From Pararhizobium capsulatum DSM 1112 (lineage in GTDB: Bacteria > Pseudomonadota > Alphaproteobacteria > Rhizobiales > Rhizobiaceae), in contig NZ_JAUSVF010000002.1 of the NCBI RefSeq assembly GCF_030814475.1, positions 248,001 to 312,000 on the forward strand: a DNA stretch of 64,000 nucleotides, given 5' to 3'. Shown here one piece after another: positions 16,137-26,691 of this stretch. A program made the translations under genes and the position numbers. The notes beneath the pieces are model-generated. The model was not told the DNA's origin. It searched no databases and was given only the letters and a program-made list of their open reading frames with translations. The number at the start of each line of letters is the position of its first letter. The first letter of the stretch is position 1.

Positions 16137-17126
16137 ATGATGGGGCTGCAGATGGCGAAGATAACGGCGATGGCGCTGGGGGGAGCGGCCTTCTGCCTGT
16201 CTGGCCAGTCCTTTGCGGCAGAAGGCGGGGCGGGGTTCTACCTGCTCGGCTCAAAGGGTCCTGCCGCCGCGATCCTGCCGCCGGCGGGGGTCTTCTTCCA
16301 GAATGATTTCTACATCTACTCCGGCGACCTTGGCGGCGGCGCAGCACTTCCGACCGGCGGCAAGCTTGCCGTTGGCGTCGAGGGCAAGGCGGCGATCGAA
16401 ATCCCGACCGTCATCTGGGTTCTTCCCGAAGAGGTCATGGGCGGCCACGTCGGGCTCTCGGCAACCCTGCCGGTCGGCTGGAAGGACACGTCCGCGGACG
16501 GCACGTTGACCGGGCCGCTGGGCGGTATCGCGACCGGGTCGACGACGGATACCGTCCTTACGGTCGGCGATCCCCTGGTCAGCGCCTTCCTCGGCTGGGA
16601 AAGCGGCAACTTCCATTATCAGGTCGGAACCATGGTGAACGTGCCGATCGGCGACTACCAGGACGGCGAAATCTCCAACATCGCCTTCCATCACTGGGGA
16701 GCCGACGTGTTTGCGGCTGCGACCTGGCTTGACCCGAACATCGGTTTCGATCTGTCGGGCGTGGTCGGCATGACGTTCAACGCGGAAAATCCGGCGACCG
16801 ACTACAAGACGGGCAACGAGTTCCATTTCGAATGGGCGGGCGTTCAGCATTTCAACGAACAGTTCGATGCCGGTCTGGTCGGCTACTATTACAATCAGGT
16901 CACCGGTGACAGCGGCGAGGGCGCAAAACGCCCCTTCAAAGGCGAGGTTGCGGCCATCGGCGCGACCATCGGCTGGAACTTCAAGGCTGGCGAAATCCCG
17001 ATCTCGACCCGTCTCAAATACTTCCATGAATTCGACGCCACGAACCGGGCGCAGGGCGATGCGGTGTTCCTGACCCTGTCGATGCCTCTGGCGATCACCC
17101 CGCCCACGAACGTCGCTGCACAATAG
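16137..17126 (+). CDS. Outer-membrane MetA-pathway/SphA-like channel protein
   Basis: A 329-residue exported beta-rich protein. The N-terminus (MAKITAMALGGAAFCLSGQSFAA) is a signal peptide, with start codons at 16137 and 16140 after GGGAGAG. The mature part begins EGGAGFYLLGSKGPAAAILPP and has the alternating strands and HHWGADVFAAATWLDPNIG, KTGNEFHFEWAG and PISTRLKYFHEF motifs of the Phenol_MetA_deg/SphA family, putative outer-membrane channels for hydrophobic compounds. No phenol catabolic genes are near, so the family name should not be read as a substrate. It is followed by a RIME-like repeat and a terminator. Confidence 0.8.
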   Translation: MMGLQMAKITAMALGGAAFCLSGQSFAAEGGAGFYLLGSKGPAAAILPPAGVFFQNDFYIYSGDLGGGAALPTGGKLAVGVEGKAAIEIPTVIWVLPEEVMGGHVGLSATLPVGWKDTSADGTLTGPLGGIATGSTTDTVLTVGDPLVSAFLGWESGNFHYQVGTMVNVPIGDYQDGEISNIAFHHWGADVFAAATWLDPNIGFDLSGVVGMTFNAENPATDYKTGNEFHFEWAGVQHFNEQFDAGLVGYYYNQVTGDSGEGAKRPFKGEVAAIGATIGWNFKAGEIPISTRLKYFHEFDATNRAQGDAVFLTLSMPLAITPPTNVAAQ

Positions 17127-17134
17127 GGAATATT

Positions 17135-17236
17135 AGAGTTTGTCAGGGAAAGTGGAAACCGGTTTTCCCGAAAAGACAAACGAAAACAAAAGAACCGAGA
17201 GGATGTCTGGTTCAATCTGAACCAGACATCCTCTAG
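17135..17236. repeat. RIME-like dispersed repeat, copy B (full length)
   Basis: About 102 bp: AGAGTTTGTCAGGGAAAGTG, then GGTTTTCCCGAAAAGACAAA, then a long hairpin in which AGAGGATGTCTGGTTC pairs perfectly with GAACCAGACATCCTCT. This two-part layout matches the mosaic of two palindromic modules described for Rhizobium-specific intergenic mosaic elements; naming is from memory. Confidence 0.75.
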
Positions 17237-17241
17237 AATGA

Positions 17242-17271
17242 GAAGACGCGCCCCTGGTCGGGCGCGTCTTC
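17242..17271. terminator. Bidirectional terminator hairpin
   Basis: GAAGACGCGCCC pairs perfectly with GGGCGCGTCTTC, loop CTGGTC, between the convergent channel and sulfatase genes. ACTTTTTACTTTT follows on the plus strand, supporting termination of the channel gene. Confidence 0.75.
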
Positions 17272-17280
17272 GCGTACTTT

Positions 17281-18897
17281 TTACTTTTCGATGCCGCGTT
17301 CCTTGAAGGACTGGTCGATTGCCTTGTTCACCTGTTCGCGTACGCCCTCGATGTTGAAGCTCGCGACACGCTGGCTTGGCGGGTATTTTATGAAGGTCTC
17401 CAGGAACGTTGCAGCCTTCAGCTGTCCCTTCACGAGCAGGTAGTCGTTGCGGACCAGCCAGTCATTGTACTGGTCGGAAACGAGGTCGGCCCGCTCGAAG
17501 GGGTCCATGCGCAGGTTGAAGAGCTTCGGCAGACGCAACGTCACCAGAGGCTCCTGCCAGACCTGGAAACCGCCGGGCACACGCTGCTCGTGGAAGACGA
17601 CTTTCCAATCGTCGTAGCGGATGGACACGAGATTTCCGTCATCATCGAAATAGTAGAACTCGCTGCGCGCGCTCTTGTCCGATTTACCGGTGATGTAGTC
17701 GAGCTGGTTGTAGCCATCCAGATGGTTTTTGTAGGTCGTCCTGCTTCCATCCGGCTTCCATCCGTTCAGGAGACGATCCTTCACGCCCGCATCGCCCGCA
17801 GCAGCAAGCAGTGTCGGAAACCAGTCGAGACCGGAAACCATGCCGTTGGAGACCTGTCCCGGCTTTATGTGGCCCGGCCAGCGAACTAGGGCAGGCACGC
17901 GGAATGCACCTTCCCAGTTGGTGTCCTTTTCGCTGCGGAACGGTGTCGTTGCAGCGTCCGGCCAGGAAAACTGGTTCGGTCCGTTGTCGGTGGCGTAGAC
18001 GACGATGGTGTTGTCGGCGATGCCGAGTTCATCGAGCTTGTCGAGCAGTTTGCCGACGTCGCCGTCATGCTCGATCATGCCGTCGCCATATTCATTGCCT
18101 TGCATGCCGCTCTGGCCGCGCATGGATTCGCGCACATGGGTGAACACATGCATGCGTGTCGTGTTCATCCAGGTGAAGAATGGTTTCTTCGCCTTGACCT
18201 GTCGGTCGATGAAGTCGATGGCGGCAGCCGTCGTTTCGTCGTCGATGGTCTCCATCCGCTTCTTGTTGAGCGCGCCGGTATCCTCGATCTTGCCGTCGGC
18301 CGAGGCCTTGATGACGCCGCGGGGGTTGTAGGCTTTCAGGAATTCCGGGTCGTCCTTCGGCCAATAGGGCGCCTCCGGCTCTTCCTCGGCATTGAGGTGG
18401 TAGAGATTGCCGAAGAACTCGTCGAAGCCGTGCTTGGTCGGCAGATATTCGTCGCGGTCGCCAAGATGGTTCTTGCCGAACTGACCGGTGGCATAGCCCA
18501 GCGGCTTCAGCGCCTGGGCAATCGTGATGTCGCCATCCTGTAGTCCCACTGCAACACCCGGTGCACCAACCTTGCACAAACCGGTGCGCAGGCAGACCTG
18601 TCCCGTGATGAATGTGGAGCGGCCTGCCGTGCAGCTGTTCTCGGCATAATAGTCCGTGAACATCATGCCTTCCTTGGCGATCCGGTCGATGTTCGGCGTC
18701 TTGTAGCCGATCACGCCGAAGGAATAGGCGCTGATATTGGTCTGGCCGATGTCGTCACCGAAGATGACGAGGATGTTGGGTTTTGCCGCAGCGGCATCCT
18801 GCGCATGGGCGGTGGTTTCAGCCAGCGGCAGTACTGTCAATGACAGGGCGATTGCGGCTGTGGCGCTCAGCAGTCTGCTGGAAAAGGTGTTTGTCAT
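17281..18897 (-). CDS. Periplasmic arylsulfatase (alkaline phosphatase superfamily)
   Basis: A 538-residue sulfatase with a Sec signal peptide (LLSATAAIALSLTVLPLAETTAHA) and mature start near residue 33. Metal ligands are the aspartates of IFGDDIGQ (48-49), and the formylglycine site reads CTAGRSTFITG, that is Cys89-x-Ala91-x-Arg93. The common site is C-x-P-x-R, so maturation may need a generating enzyme that tolerates alanine at the third position; none is in the window. The C-terminal half has GMVSGLDWFPTLLAAAGD typical of the family. The ATG at 18897 follows AGGAAG. It would hydrolyse organic sulfate esters to supply sulfate or carbon. Confidence 0.9.
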   Translation of the reverse strand: MTNTFSSRLLSATAAIALSLTVLPLAETTAHAQDAAAAKPNILVIFGDDIGQTNISAYSFGVIGYKTPNIDRIAKEGMMFTDYYAENSCTAGRSTFITGQVCLRTGLCKVGAPGVAVGLQDGDITIAQALKPLGYATGQFGKNHLGDRDEYLPTKHGFDEFFGNLYHLNAEEEPEAPYWPKDDPEFLKAYNPRGVIKASADGKIEDTGALNKKRMETIDDETTAAAIDFIDRQVKAKKPFFTWMNTTRMHVFTHVRESMRGQSGMQGNEYGDGMIEHDGDVGKLLDKLDELGIADNTIVVYATDNGPNQFSWPDAATTPFRSEKDTNWEGAFRVPALVRWPGHIKPGQVSNGMVSGLDWFPTLLAAAGDAGVKDRLLNGWKPDGSRTTYKNHLDGYNQLDYITGKSDKSARSEFYYFDDDGNLVSIRYDDWKVVFHEQRVPGGFQVWQEPLVTLRLPKLFNLRMDPFERADLVSDQYNDWLVRNDYLLVKGQLKAATFLETFIKYPPSQRVASFNIEGVREQVNKAIDQSFKERGIEK

Positions 18898-19308
18898 GAT
18901 GGTCTTCCTGTTCCTTGGACGTCTCTGGACATTACGATCTCCTTTTGAAGGGTAGGCCGGCTTCCACTTTGGCCGTTGATGGTGACGGCATGGTTGCAAA
19001 ATCGTGGAATGGAAATACGGTATGGTAACAAGCCGGAAATGGAGGTTAATCAAGGCTTTACTAAACCAGAGCCTCCATTCGCCGGGATGCTGCGATAGAA
19101 AGGATGGGAGGTCAAGGGATCGTCGGAGTGAGGCGGAACAAGAGATATGAAATATATTTCAATATATGAATTATATTGACATCCATTCTTTCTTGTCCTT
19201 TATTGCCCCCATCGAACTTCGAGGAGGAAGTTCGATTTCAACGCGATCAGCGGCGTCAATGTGACGCCCTCGGGCTTTTGGGAGGGGCTTCGGCCTCGAG
19301 GAGGAATC
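18898..19308. promoter_or_regulatory. Divergent promoter region of sulfatase and polyol operon, with palindrome TGAAATATATTTCA
   Basis: The gap holds no gene. At 19148-19161 lies the perfect 14-bp palindrome TGAAATATATTTCA in an AT-rich patch unlike its surroundings, about 150 bases before the binding-protein gene; TTGACA at 19174-19179 just after it could be a -35 box. This is the natural place for the SorC-family regulator of the operon to bind. Confidence 0.5.
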
Positions 19309-20337
19309 TTGCGCAAATTTATCAGCTCGACCGCCATGGCGGTCCTTGCAACTACGCTTTTTGCCGGCACGGCCGCTGCGGAAACGGACAATCCGTTCCG
19401 CTGCAAGCCGGGCGAAAAATACGTCATGAACGTCATGGTCTCTGGCGTCGAATACTGGTTCCCGGTCTATGAAATGTTCAAGCAGGCCGGCCAGCAGCTT
19501 GGCTGCGAGACGGAATATACCGGCACACCGGAATATGACGTCAACAAGCAGATCGCCACCTTCGATCAGGCGCTGGCCCAGAACCCGGCCGGCATCCTCG
19601 TGCATCCGATGAACTCCGATCCGTTTATCGAGCCGATCAACCGGGCGATCGACCAAGGCACGGCGGTCGTCACCTTCGCGGCAGACTCGCCGCTCTCCAA
19701 GCGCGTCTCCTTCATCACCTCGGACAACAATCGCGAAGGCGTCTATGCCGCCGATGCGATCGCCGAGAAGATGGGCGGCAAGGGCGAATATGCGGTTCTG
19801 GAAAATCCGGGTCAGGACAACCACGACAAGCGCATCACCGCCTTCATCGGCCGCATGACGGAGAAGTGGCCGGACATGAAGCTCGTCGGCCGCGCCGCCT
19901 CCAACCAAGACCCGACCAAGGCCTATCAGGGTCTGTCCAGCTTGATCCAGGCCAATCCGAACCTCGGCGCTGTCTTCATGCCGGAAGCCAACTCGGCAAT
20001 TGGCGCGTCGCAGGCCGCCAAGGAAAACGGCGGCAAGGTTCTCGTCATGTGCGCCGACGTCAACGCCAACATCCTCGACATGATCAAGGCCGGCGAAGTC
20101 TTCGGCTCGATCAACCCGAACCAGGGAATGCAGGGTTACATGGGCTTCATGCTGCTATGGCTCGCCAAGCATCCTGAACTGATCGACCCGATGAACGACG
20201 CCAAGCGCTCGGGCTTCAACCCGATGAGCATCCCGGTCGTCGACAACGGCCTGTCGATCGTCACCGCCGAAAATGCCGACGACTTCTATTGGGACAAGTA
20301 CCTGAAGCGCCGTGGCACCAAGGGCATCGAGGAATAA
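19309..20337 (+). CDS. Sugar/polyol ABC transporter substrate-binding protein
   Basis: A 342-residue periplasmic binding protein of the ribose/galactose class (Peripla_BP_4). The start is a TTG at 19309 directly after GAGGAGGAA, giving the signal peptide [20 protein letters not shown] with cleavage after TAAA. The mature chain shows family stretches [47 protein letters not shown] and [18 protein letters not shown]. First gene of a nine-gene operon. A 12-bp hairpin follows, probably protecting this message. The ligand is not visible from sequence; the enzymes downstream suggest a polyol or an aldose. Confidence 0.9.
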   Translation: MRKFISSTAMAVLATTLFAGTAAAETDNPFRCKPGEKYVMNVMVSGVEYWFPVYEMFKQAGQQLGCETEYTGTPEYDVNKQIATFDQALAQNPAGILVHPMNSDPFIEPINRAIDQGTAVVTFAADSPLSKRVSFITSDNNREGVYAADAIAEKMGGKGEYAVLENPGQDNHDKRITAFIGRMTEKWPDMKLVGRAASNQDPTKAYQGLSSLIQANPNLGAVFMPEANSAIGASQAAKENGGKVLVMCADVNANILDMIKAGEVFGSINPNQGMQGYMGFMLLWLAKHPELIDPMNDAKRSGFNPMSIPVVDNGLSIVTAENADDFYWDKYLKRRGTKGIEE

Positions 20338-20348
20338 GCTCGTTAAAA

Positions 20349-20381
20349 ATGCCATCCGCGTCCCTGCGGCGCGGATGGCAT
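20349..20381 (+). promoter_or_regulatory. Intercistronic hairpin between binding-protein and ATPase genes
   Basis: ATGCCATCCGCG pairs perfectly with CGCGGATGGCAT around a nine-base loop, 12 bases after the binding-protein stop. With no T tract it is more likely an mRNA-stabilising or partial-termination structure that raises binding protein over the membrane subunits. Confidence 0.6.
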
Positions 20382-20402
20382 GACGGCAGAGGGAGGAAGA
20401 CG

Positions 20403-21929
<1,527 letters not shown>

Positions 21930-21945
21930 GGAGGGAGAGACGGGA

Positions 21946-22935
21946 ATGGCAATCGATACGATGGCGGCGGACATGCCGAAGACGGGGCACTGGAAGCGCA
22001 TCGGCACCATGCGCGAAGCCGGGTTGATCGCGATCATCCTTGCGCTCTGCGTGATGATGAGCTTCGCCTCGCCGCACTTCCTGACGCTCGGCAATTTCCG
22101 CGCCATGCTGATGAGCTTTTCGGTGGAAGGCATCGTCGTCGTCGGCATGACGATCCTGCTGATCGTCGGCGGCATCGATCTCGCGGTCGGCTCGGTCGTC
22201 TGCTTTGCCATGGTGTTGTCGGGGTCGCTGTTTCTCGCCGGGCTCGATCCGTGGACGGCCTCGCTGATCGGCATTTTCGCCAGCGGCGTCATCGGCGCGA
22301 TCATGGGCTTCTTCGTGACGGTGGTGGGCCTGAACCATTTCATCACCTCGCTTGCGGGCATGGTGATCGTGCGCGGCATCTGCCTGATCATCACCAAGGG
22401 CACGCCGCTGTCGCTCTTCACGCTGCCGCCGAGTTTCAAGGCGGTGGGGCAGGGCACATTCTATGGCGTTCCCTATGTCATCCTGATCTTCGTCGCCGTC
22501 GTCGCGCTGTTCGATTTCCTGCTGCGCCGGGCAACGGCCTTCCGCAAGGTGTTCTATACCGGCAGCAACGAGAAGGCGGCGCTCTATTCCGGCATCCGCA
22601 CCAATCAGGTGAAATTCTGGGTGACGGTGCTGTGCTCGACCCTCGCCGGTGTCGCAGGCGTAATCTATATGTCCCGCTTCGGTGCTGCGACCCCGACCTT
22701 CGGCGTCGGCATGGAACTGAACATCATTGCGGCGGCCGTCATCGGCGGTGCTTCGCTCAATGGCGGCTCGGGCACCATCTTCGGCGCAATCCTCGGCATG
22801 GCGCTCCTCTCGGTCGTCACCTCGTCGCTGATCCTGCTTGATGTCTCCGTCTATTGGCAGGACATGATCAAAGGGTGCATTCTGCTCGCCGCCGTTTCCA
22901 TCGACCATTTTCTGCACAAGCGGAAGGCCGTCTGA
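21946..22935 (+). CDS. Sugar ABC transporter permease (RbsC type)
   Basis: A 329-residue membrane protein with eight or more hydrophobic segments and family stretches IVVVGMTILLIVGGIDLAVG, VVGLNHFITSLAGMVIVRGI and AAVIGGASLNGGSGTIFGAI. The ATG at 21946 is preceded by GGAGGG; an upstream ATG at 21919 overlaps the ATPase stop and is an alternative. It forms a homodimeric channel with the double ATPase. Confidence 0.9.
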   Translation: MAIDTMAADMPKTGHWKRIGTMREAGLIAIILALCVMMSFASPHFLTLGNFRAMLMSFSVEGIVVVGMTILLIVGGIDLAVGSVVCFAMVLSGSLFLAGLDPWTASLIGIFASGVIGAIMGFFVTVVGLNHFITSLAGMVIVRGICLIITKGTPLSLFTLPPSFKAVGQGTFYGVPYVILIFVAVVALFDFLLRRATAFRKVFYTGSNEKAALYSGIRTNQVKFWVTVLCSTLAGVAGVIYMSRFGAATPTFGVGMELNIIAAAVIGGASLNGGSGTIFGAILGMALLSVVTSSLILLDVSVYWQDMIKGCILLAAVSIDHFLHKRKAV

Positions 22936-22936
22936 C

Positions 22937-23944
22937 ATGCCGATCCTCAAGCCGAAACCCAAGACGACAGCGCCGCGCGAAGAGACCGTCATCGCCCGCC
23001 AGATGCACCAGGCGCTCGTGCTGCACTTTCTCGAGGGCCTGACGCAGGCGCAGATCGCCGACCAGCTCGGCCTGTCGCACGCCACCATCAACCGGCTGAT
23101 CAAGCGCGGCCGCCAGCTCGGCCTCGTCGAGATCAAGATCAAGTCGCCGGTGGAGCCGCTGGTGGATATGGAAGAACGCCTGCTGGCGCTCGGCGGCATC
23201 AGCCGCGCCGTCGTGGTGCCGACCGTCTCCGACAACCCGCAGACCGCGCTTCAAGCGGTCGGCGAGGCCGCGGCCCGCCTGCTGCTCGAAGAGATCGCCG
23301 ATGGCGACACGATCTGCATCACCGGCGGCAAGGGCGTCAGCGCCGTGGTTGCCGGCCTGCAACCGGCCCGCCGCTTCGATGTCGAGGTGATCCCTGGGAC
23401 CGGCTGCGTACAGGGCAAGCACTATACCGACGTCAACCACGTCTCGACGCTGATGGCCGACCGGCTCGGTGGCCGCTCCTACCAGATCCATGCCCCGCTG
23501 TTTGCCGACGATGCCGAACAGCGGGGCATGCTGATCAACATGCGTTCCGTCGCCGATGTCTTCAAAAGGGCACGCGAGGCCAAGGTCGCGATCGTCGGCA
23601 TTGGCTCTATCCTCACGGACGATTCGAGCTATTACGACCTGCACCCGTCCTCCAGCACTGACCGTGCCGCGATCGAGCGCTCCGGCGCCAGCTGCGAACT
23701 GCTGGCCCATCTGCTCGATGAACACGGCCGGGTCTGCGACTACAGCCTGAACCGTTCGCTGGTCTCGCTCACCTTGGCCGAATTCGCCTCGATCCCGATG
23801 AAGATCGGCGTCGCCAGCGGTCCGAACAAGGCAGGCCCGATCCTCAGCGTGCTCCGCGGCAACCATCTCGATACGCTGGTCACCGACGAGGCGACCGGGG
23901 CACGCATTCTCGAAATAGCATCCGAAGAAGGGTTTTCAGCATGA
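22937..23944 (+). CDS. SorC/DeoR-family sugar-binding transcriptional regulator
   Basis: A 335-residue regulator. Residues about 20-60 form the helix-turn-helix (LTQAQIADQLGLSHATINRL), followed by a large SorC-type effector domain (GGKGVSAVVAGL, EVIPGTGCVQGKHYTDVNHV, ALVSLTLAEF class stretches) that in this family binds a phosphorylated sugar. It lies inside the operon, one base after the permease stop, and overlaps the aldo/keto reductase gene by ATGA, so it is co-expressed. Autoregulation through the palindrome at 19148-19161 is the likely circuit, with a sugar phosphate made by the operon's kinase as inducer. Confidence 0.9.
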   Translation: MPILKPKPKTTAPREETVIARQMHQALVLHFLEGLTQAQIADQLGLSHATINRLIKRGRQLGLVEIKIKSPVEPLVDMEERLLALGGISRAVVVPTVSDNPQTALQAVGEAAARLLLEEIADGDTICITGGKGVSAVVAGLQPARRFDVEVIPGTGCVQGKHYTDVNHVSTLMADRLGGRSYQIHAPLFADDAEQRGMLINMRSVADVFKRAREAKVAIVGIGSILTDDSSYYDLHPSSSTDRAAIERSGASCELLAHLLDEHGRVCDYSLNRSLVSLTLAEFASIPMKIGVASGPNKAGPILSVLRGNHLDTLVTDEATGARILEIASEEGFSA

Positions 23945-24936
23945 GCGGCGAACAGTTGATCCGCGAGATCGGACGCTCCGGCGTCAAGGCGTCCGCCGTC
24001 GGGCTCGGCACCTGGGCGATCGGCGGCTGGATGTGGGGCGGAACAGATGAGGCGCAATCCGTCGCCGCTATCCAGGCCTCGCTTGATGCGGGCGTTACCC
24101 TTATAGACACCGCCCCCGCCTATGGCCTCGGCCGCTCGGAAGAGATCGTCGGCAAGGCGCTCGCCGGCCGTCGCGACAAGGCCGTAATCGCCACCAAATG
24201 CGGCCTTGTGTGGCACACGCAGAAGGGCAAGCACTTCTTCGATCAGGACGGCAAGCCGGTTCACCGCTATCTCGGCCGCGATGGGATCATCCACGAGGTC
24301 GATGAAAACCTGCGCCGGCTCGGTACGGATTATATCGACCTCTACATCACCCACTGGCAGGACCCGACGACGCCGGTCGAGGAGACCGTCAGGGCGCTGG
24401 AAGAACTGAAACAGGCGGGCAAGATCCGCGCCATCGGCGCCAGTAACGTCAACCCGTCAGAGCTTCAGCAATACATATCAACTGGTTCGCTCGATGCGAT
24501 CCAGGAGCGGTTCAGCATGATCGATCGTCAGATCGAGGCGGACCTGCTGCCGCTCACCGTTGCAAACGGCGTGTCCACGCTCAGCTATTCCTCGCTGGCG
24601 CTCGGCCTTTTGTCCGGCGCGATCGGGCCGGAACGCATCTTCTCCGGTGACGATCAGCGCAAGGACAATCCGCGCTTTTCCGTCGCCAACCGGCAGAAAG
24701 CGAAGGATTTTGCAGAGGAGATCCGACCCGTTGCGGAGCGGCATGGCGCCAGCATCGCCCAGGTGGTGATCGCCTGGACGCTGGCTCAGCCGGGTGTGAC
24801 CTTTGCGCTCTGCGGCGCGCGCAACCCGGAACAGGCGCTCGACAATGCCCGGGCCGGAACGCTCAGGCTTTCTGCGGACGATCTTGTCGCCATTGACGCG
24901 GCGCTCGCCGCGAAGCTTGCCAACATGGACGGATAA
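23941..24936 (+). CDS. Aldo/keto reductase
   Basis: A 331-residue TIM-barrel NADPH-dependent oxidoreductase. The catalytic set is visible: Asp and Tyr in LIDTAPAYGLGRSEE, Lys in VIATKCGL, His in YITHWQDP; the C-terminal cofactor site includes LCGARNPEQALDNA. In this operon it could reduce an imported aldose to a polyol, or the aldehyde that the aldolase releases. It is coupled by a four-base overlap to the regulator gene and sits 12 bases before the GlpD-like gene. Substrate is inferred only from context. Confidence 0.9.
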   Translation: MSGEQLIREIGRSGVKASAVGLGTWAIGGWMWGGTDEAQSVAAIQASLDAGVTLIDTAPAYGLGRSEEIVGKALAGRRDKAVIATKCGLVWHTQKGKHFFDQDGKPVHRYLGRDGIIHEVDENLRRLGTDYIDLYITHWQDPTTPVEETVRALEELKQAGKIRAIGASNVNPSELQQYISTGSLDAIQERFSMIDRQIEADLLPLTVANGVSTLSYSSLALGLLSGAIGPERIFSGDDQRKDNPRFSVANRQKAKDFAEEIRPVAERHGASIAQVVIAWTLAQPGVTFALCGARNPEQALDNARAGTLRLSADDLVAIDAALAAKLANMDG

Positions 24937-24948
24937 CAGGCTGTCATC

Positions 24949-26691
24949 ATGAACCGTGAAGAGACATTGGCCGGGCTTCGCAAAAGCCCGAAGGTGGACG
25001 TGTGCGTCCTCGGCGGCGGCATCAACGGGCTCAGCGTCTTTCGCGAGCTGGCGCTGCAAGGCGTCAACGTGCTCGTCGTCGACAAGGGCGATTATTGCTC
25101 CGGCGCCAGTGCGGCGCTGTCGCGCATGGTGCATGGCGGCCTGCGCTATCTCGAAAACGGTGAATTCAGCCTGGTGCAGGAATCGCTCGTCGAGCGCGAC
25201 CGGCTGCTGCGCAACGCCCCGCATTATGTCGCGCCGCTGCCGACCACCGTTCCGATCTTCGATGTCTTCTCCGGGCTCGGCAACGGTATCGTTCGTTTCC
25301 TCGGCCTCACCCGCCGCCCGAGCCGCCGCGGCGCCGTCGCCATCAAGACGGGTCTCGCCATCTACGATTTCCTGACGCGCAAGCGGGCGCTGATGCCGAA
25401 ACACCAGTTTCGCGGGCGCCGCAGCACGCTTGCCAAATGGCCGGCGCTCAACCCGGCGATCCGCAACTCCGCCACCTATTACGACGCCTGGGTCAGCCAC
25501 CCCGAGCGCATCGGCATCGAGTTGTTGCGCGACGGCCTCTCGGCCGGCCCGAACGCCGCCGCCCTGAACTATACAACGATCGAACAGGCACCAGCCGGCG
25601 GCTTCCTGCTGCGCGACGGCGTTTCGGGCGAGACGCAGACGATCGAACCGACGCTGATCATCAACGCCACGGGCGGCTGGATCGACATCGCCAATGGTTC
25701 GCTCTTCCCCGAAGGCACACGCCCCGCACCGCTGATGGGTGGCACCAAGGGCTCGCACCTGATCATCGATCATCCGGGCCTGCGCGACATGCTTGACGGC
25801 CACATGATCTATTACGAGAACGAGGACGGCCGCATCTGCATCCTCTTCCCCTATCTCGGCAAGGTTCTGGTCGGCTCGACGGATATAAGGGTAGACGACC
25901 CCGGCACGGTGCGCTGCGAGGCAGAAGAGCGCGATTATATCCTGCAATCGCTCGCCTTCGTTCTGCCGGGCATCGTCATCCGGCGGCAAGAGATCGTATT
26001 CCAGTTTTCCGGCGTGCGGCCGCTGCCTGCGAGCAACGACAGCTTCACCGGCCGCATTCCGCGCGACCATTTCTGCACCATGCTCGAAGGCAGCGGGCCG
26101 CCCGTGCTCTGCATGATCGGCGGCAAGTGGACGACCTTTCGTTCCTTCGGCGAACTGGCCGCCGACATGGCGCTGGAACGGCTCGGCCGCCCGCGCCAGC
26201 TGGATACCGCCGAGCGTACGTTCGGGGGCGGACGAGCCTTTCCGGCCAATCCTGACCTCTGGATCCGGGAGCTTGCCGAGGCGACGGGGATTTCCATAGA
26301 TCGCGCCGCCAAACTCTTTGCCCGCTACGGCACGGATGCGCAGGATGTCGCCCGCTTCATCGCGCTCGAACCGGACCATGCCTTGCTGCATGCCGGCTAC
26401 AGCGCCCGCGAACTCATCCACCTCATCCGCCAGGAGGCGGTCGAGCATCTGGACGACCTGCTGTTGCGGCGCACGACGCTTGCCATCACCGGCGAGCTTT
26501 CAGCTGCCATGACCAACGCCGCCCTCGACATCCTCGCCGCCGAAAAAAGCTGGCCGCCGCCGCGCGTGGCCGAGGAGCGAACCCGTTTTCTCACCCTCCT
26601 GAACGATCGTCACGGCGTCACGGAGGAAACCCTTTCCGCAAGGAACGAACAAAGGAGTGAACTATGCGAGACATCAGCAAAGTCCGGATGA
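24949..26691 (+). CDS. GlpD-like FAD-dependent polyol-phosphate dehydrogenase
   Basis: A 580-residue flavoprotein of the glycerol-3-phosphate dehydrogenase family: FAD-binding VCVLGGGINGLSVFRELALQ at 17-36, SRMVHGGLRYLENGEF at about 60-75, LIINATGGWIDIANG, and IGGKWTTFRSFGELAADM. The C-terminal GlpD cap is present. The length exceeds E. coli GlpD (about 500). Since GlpD oxidises the hydroxyl next to the phosphorylated carbon, the expected reaction is polyol 1-phosphate to 2-keto-1-phosphate, passing electrons to quinone. EryB of erythritol catabolism is a relative, but no eryC/rpiB/tpiB genes accompany it here. It overlaps the aldolase gene by 28 bases. Confidence 0.88.
   Translation: MNREETLAGLRKSPKVDVCVLGGGINGLSVFRELALQGVNVLVVDKGDYCSGASAALSRMVHGGLRYLENGEFSLVQESLVERDRLLRNAPHYVAPLPTTVPIFDVFSGLGNGIVRFLGLTRRPSRRGAVAIKTGLAIYDFLTRKRALMPKHQFRGRRSTLAKWPALNPAIRNSATYYDAWVSHPERIGIELLRDGLSAGPNAAALNYTTIEQAPAGGFLLRDGVSGETQTIEPTLIINATGGWIDIANGSLFPEGTRPAPLMGGTKGSHLIIDHPGLRDMLDGHMIYYENEDGRICILFPYLGKVLVGSTDIRVDDPGTVRCEAEERDYILQSLAFVLPGIVIRRQEIVFQFSGVRPLPASNDSFTGRIPRDHFCTMLEGSGPPVLCMIGGKWTTFRSFGELAADMALERLGRPRQLDTAERTFGGGRAFPANPDLWIRELAEATGISIDRAAKLFARYGTDAQDVARFIALEPDHALLHAGYSARELIHLIRQEAVEHLDDLLLRRTTLAITGELSAAMTNAALDILAAEKSWPPPRVAEERTRFLTLLNDRHGVTEETLSARNEQRSELCETSAKSG

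Noticed and set aside
24478..26448. Minus-strand open frame (about 650 codons) opposite the GlpD-like gene
   Set aside because: Antisense shadow in a GC-rich gene; the plus strand has clear FAD motifs and operon spacing.
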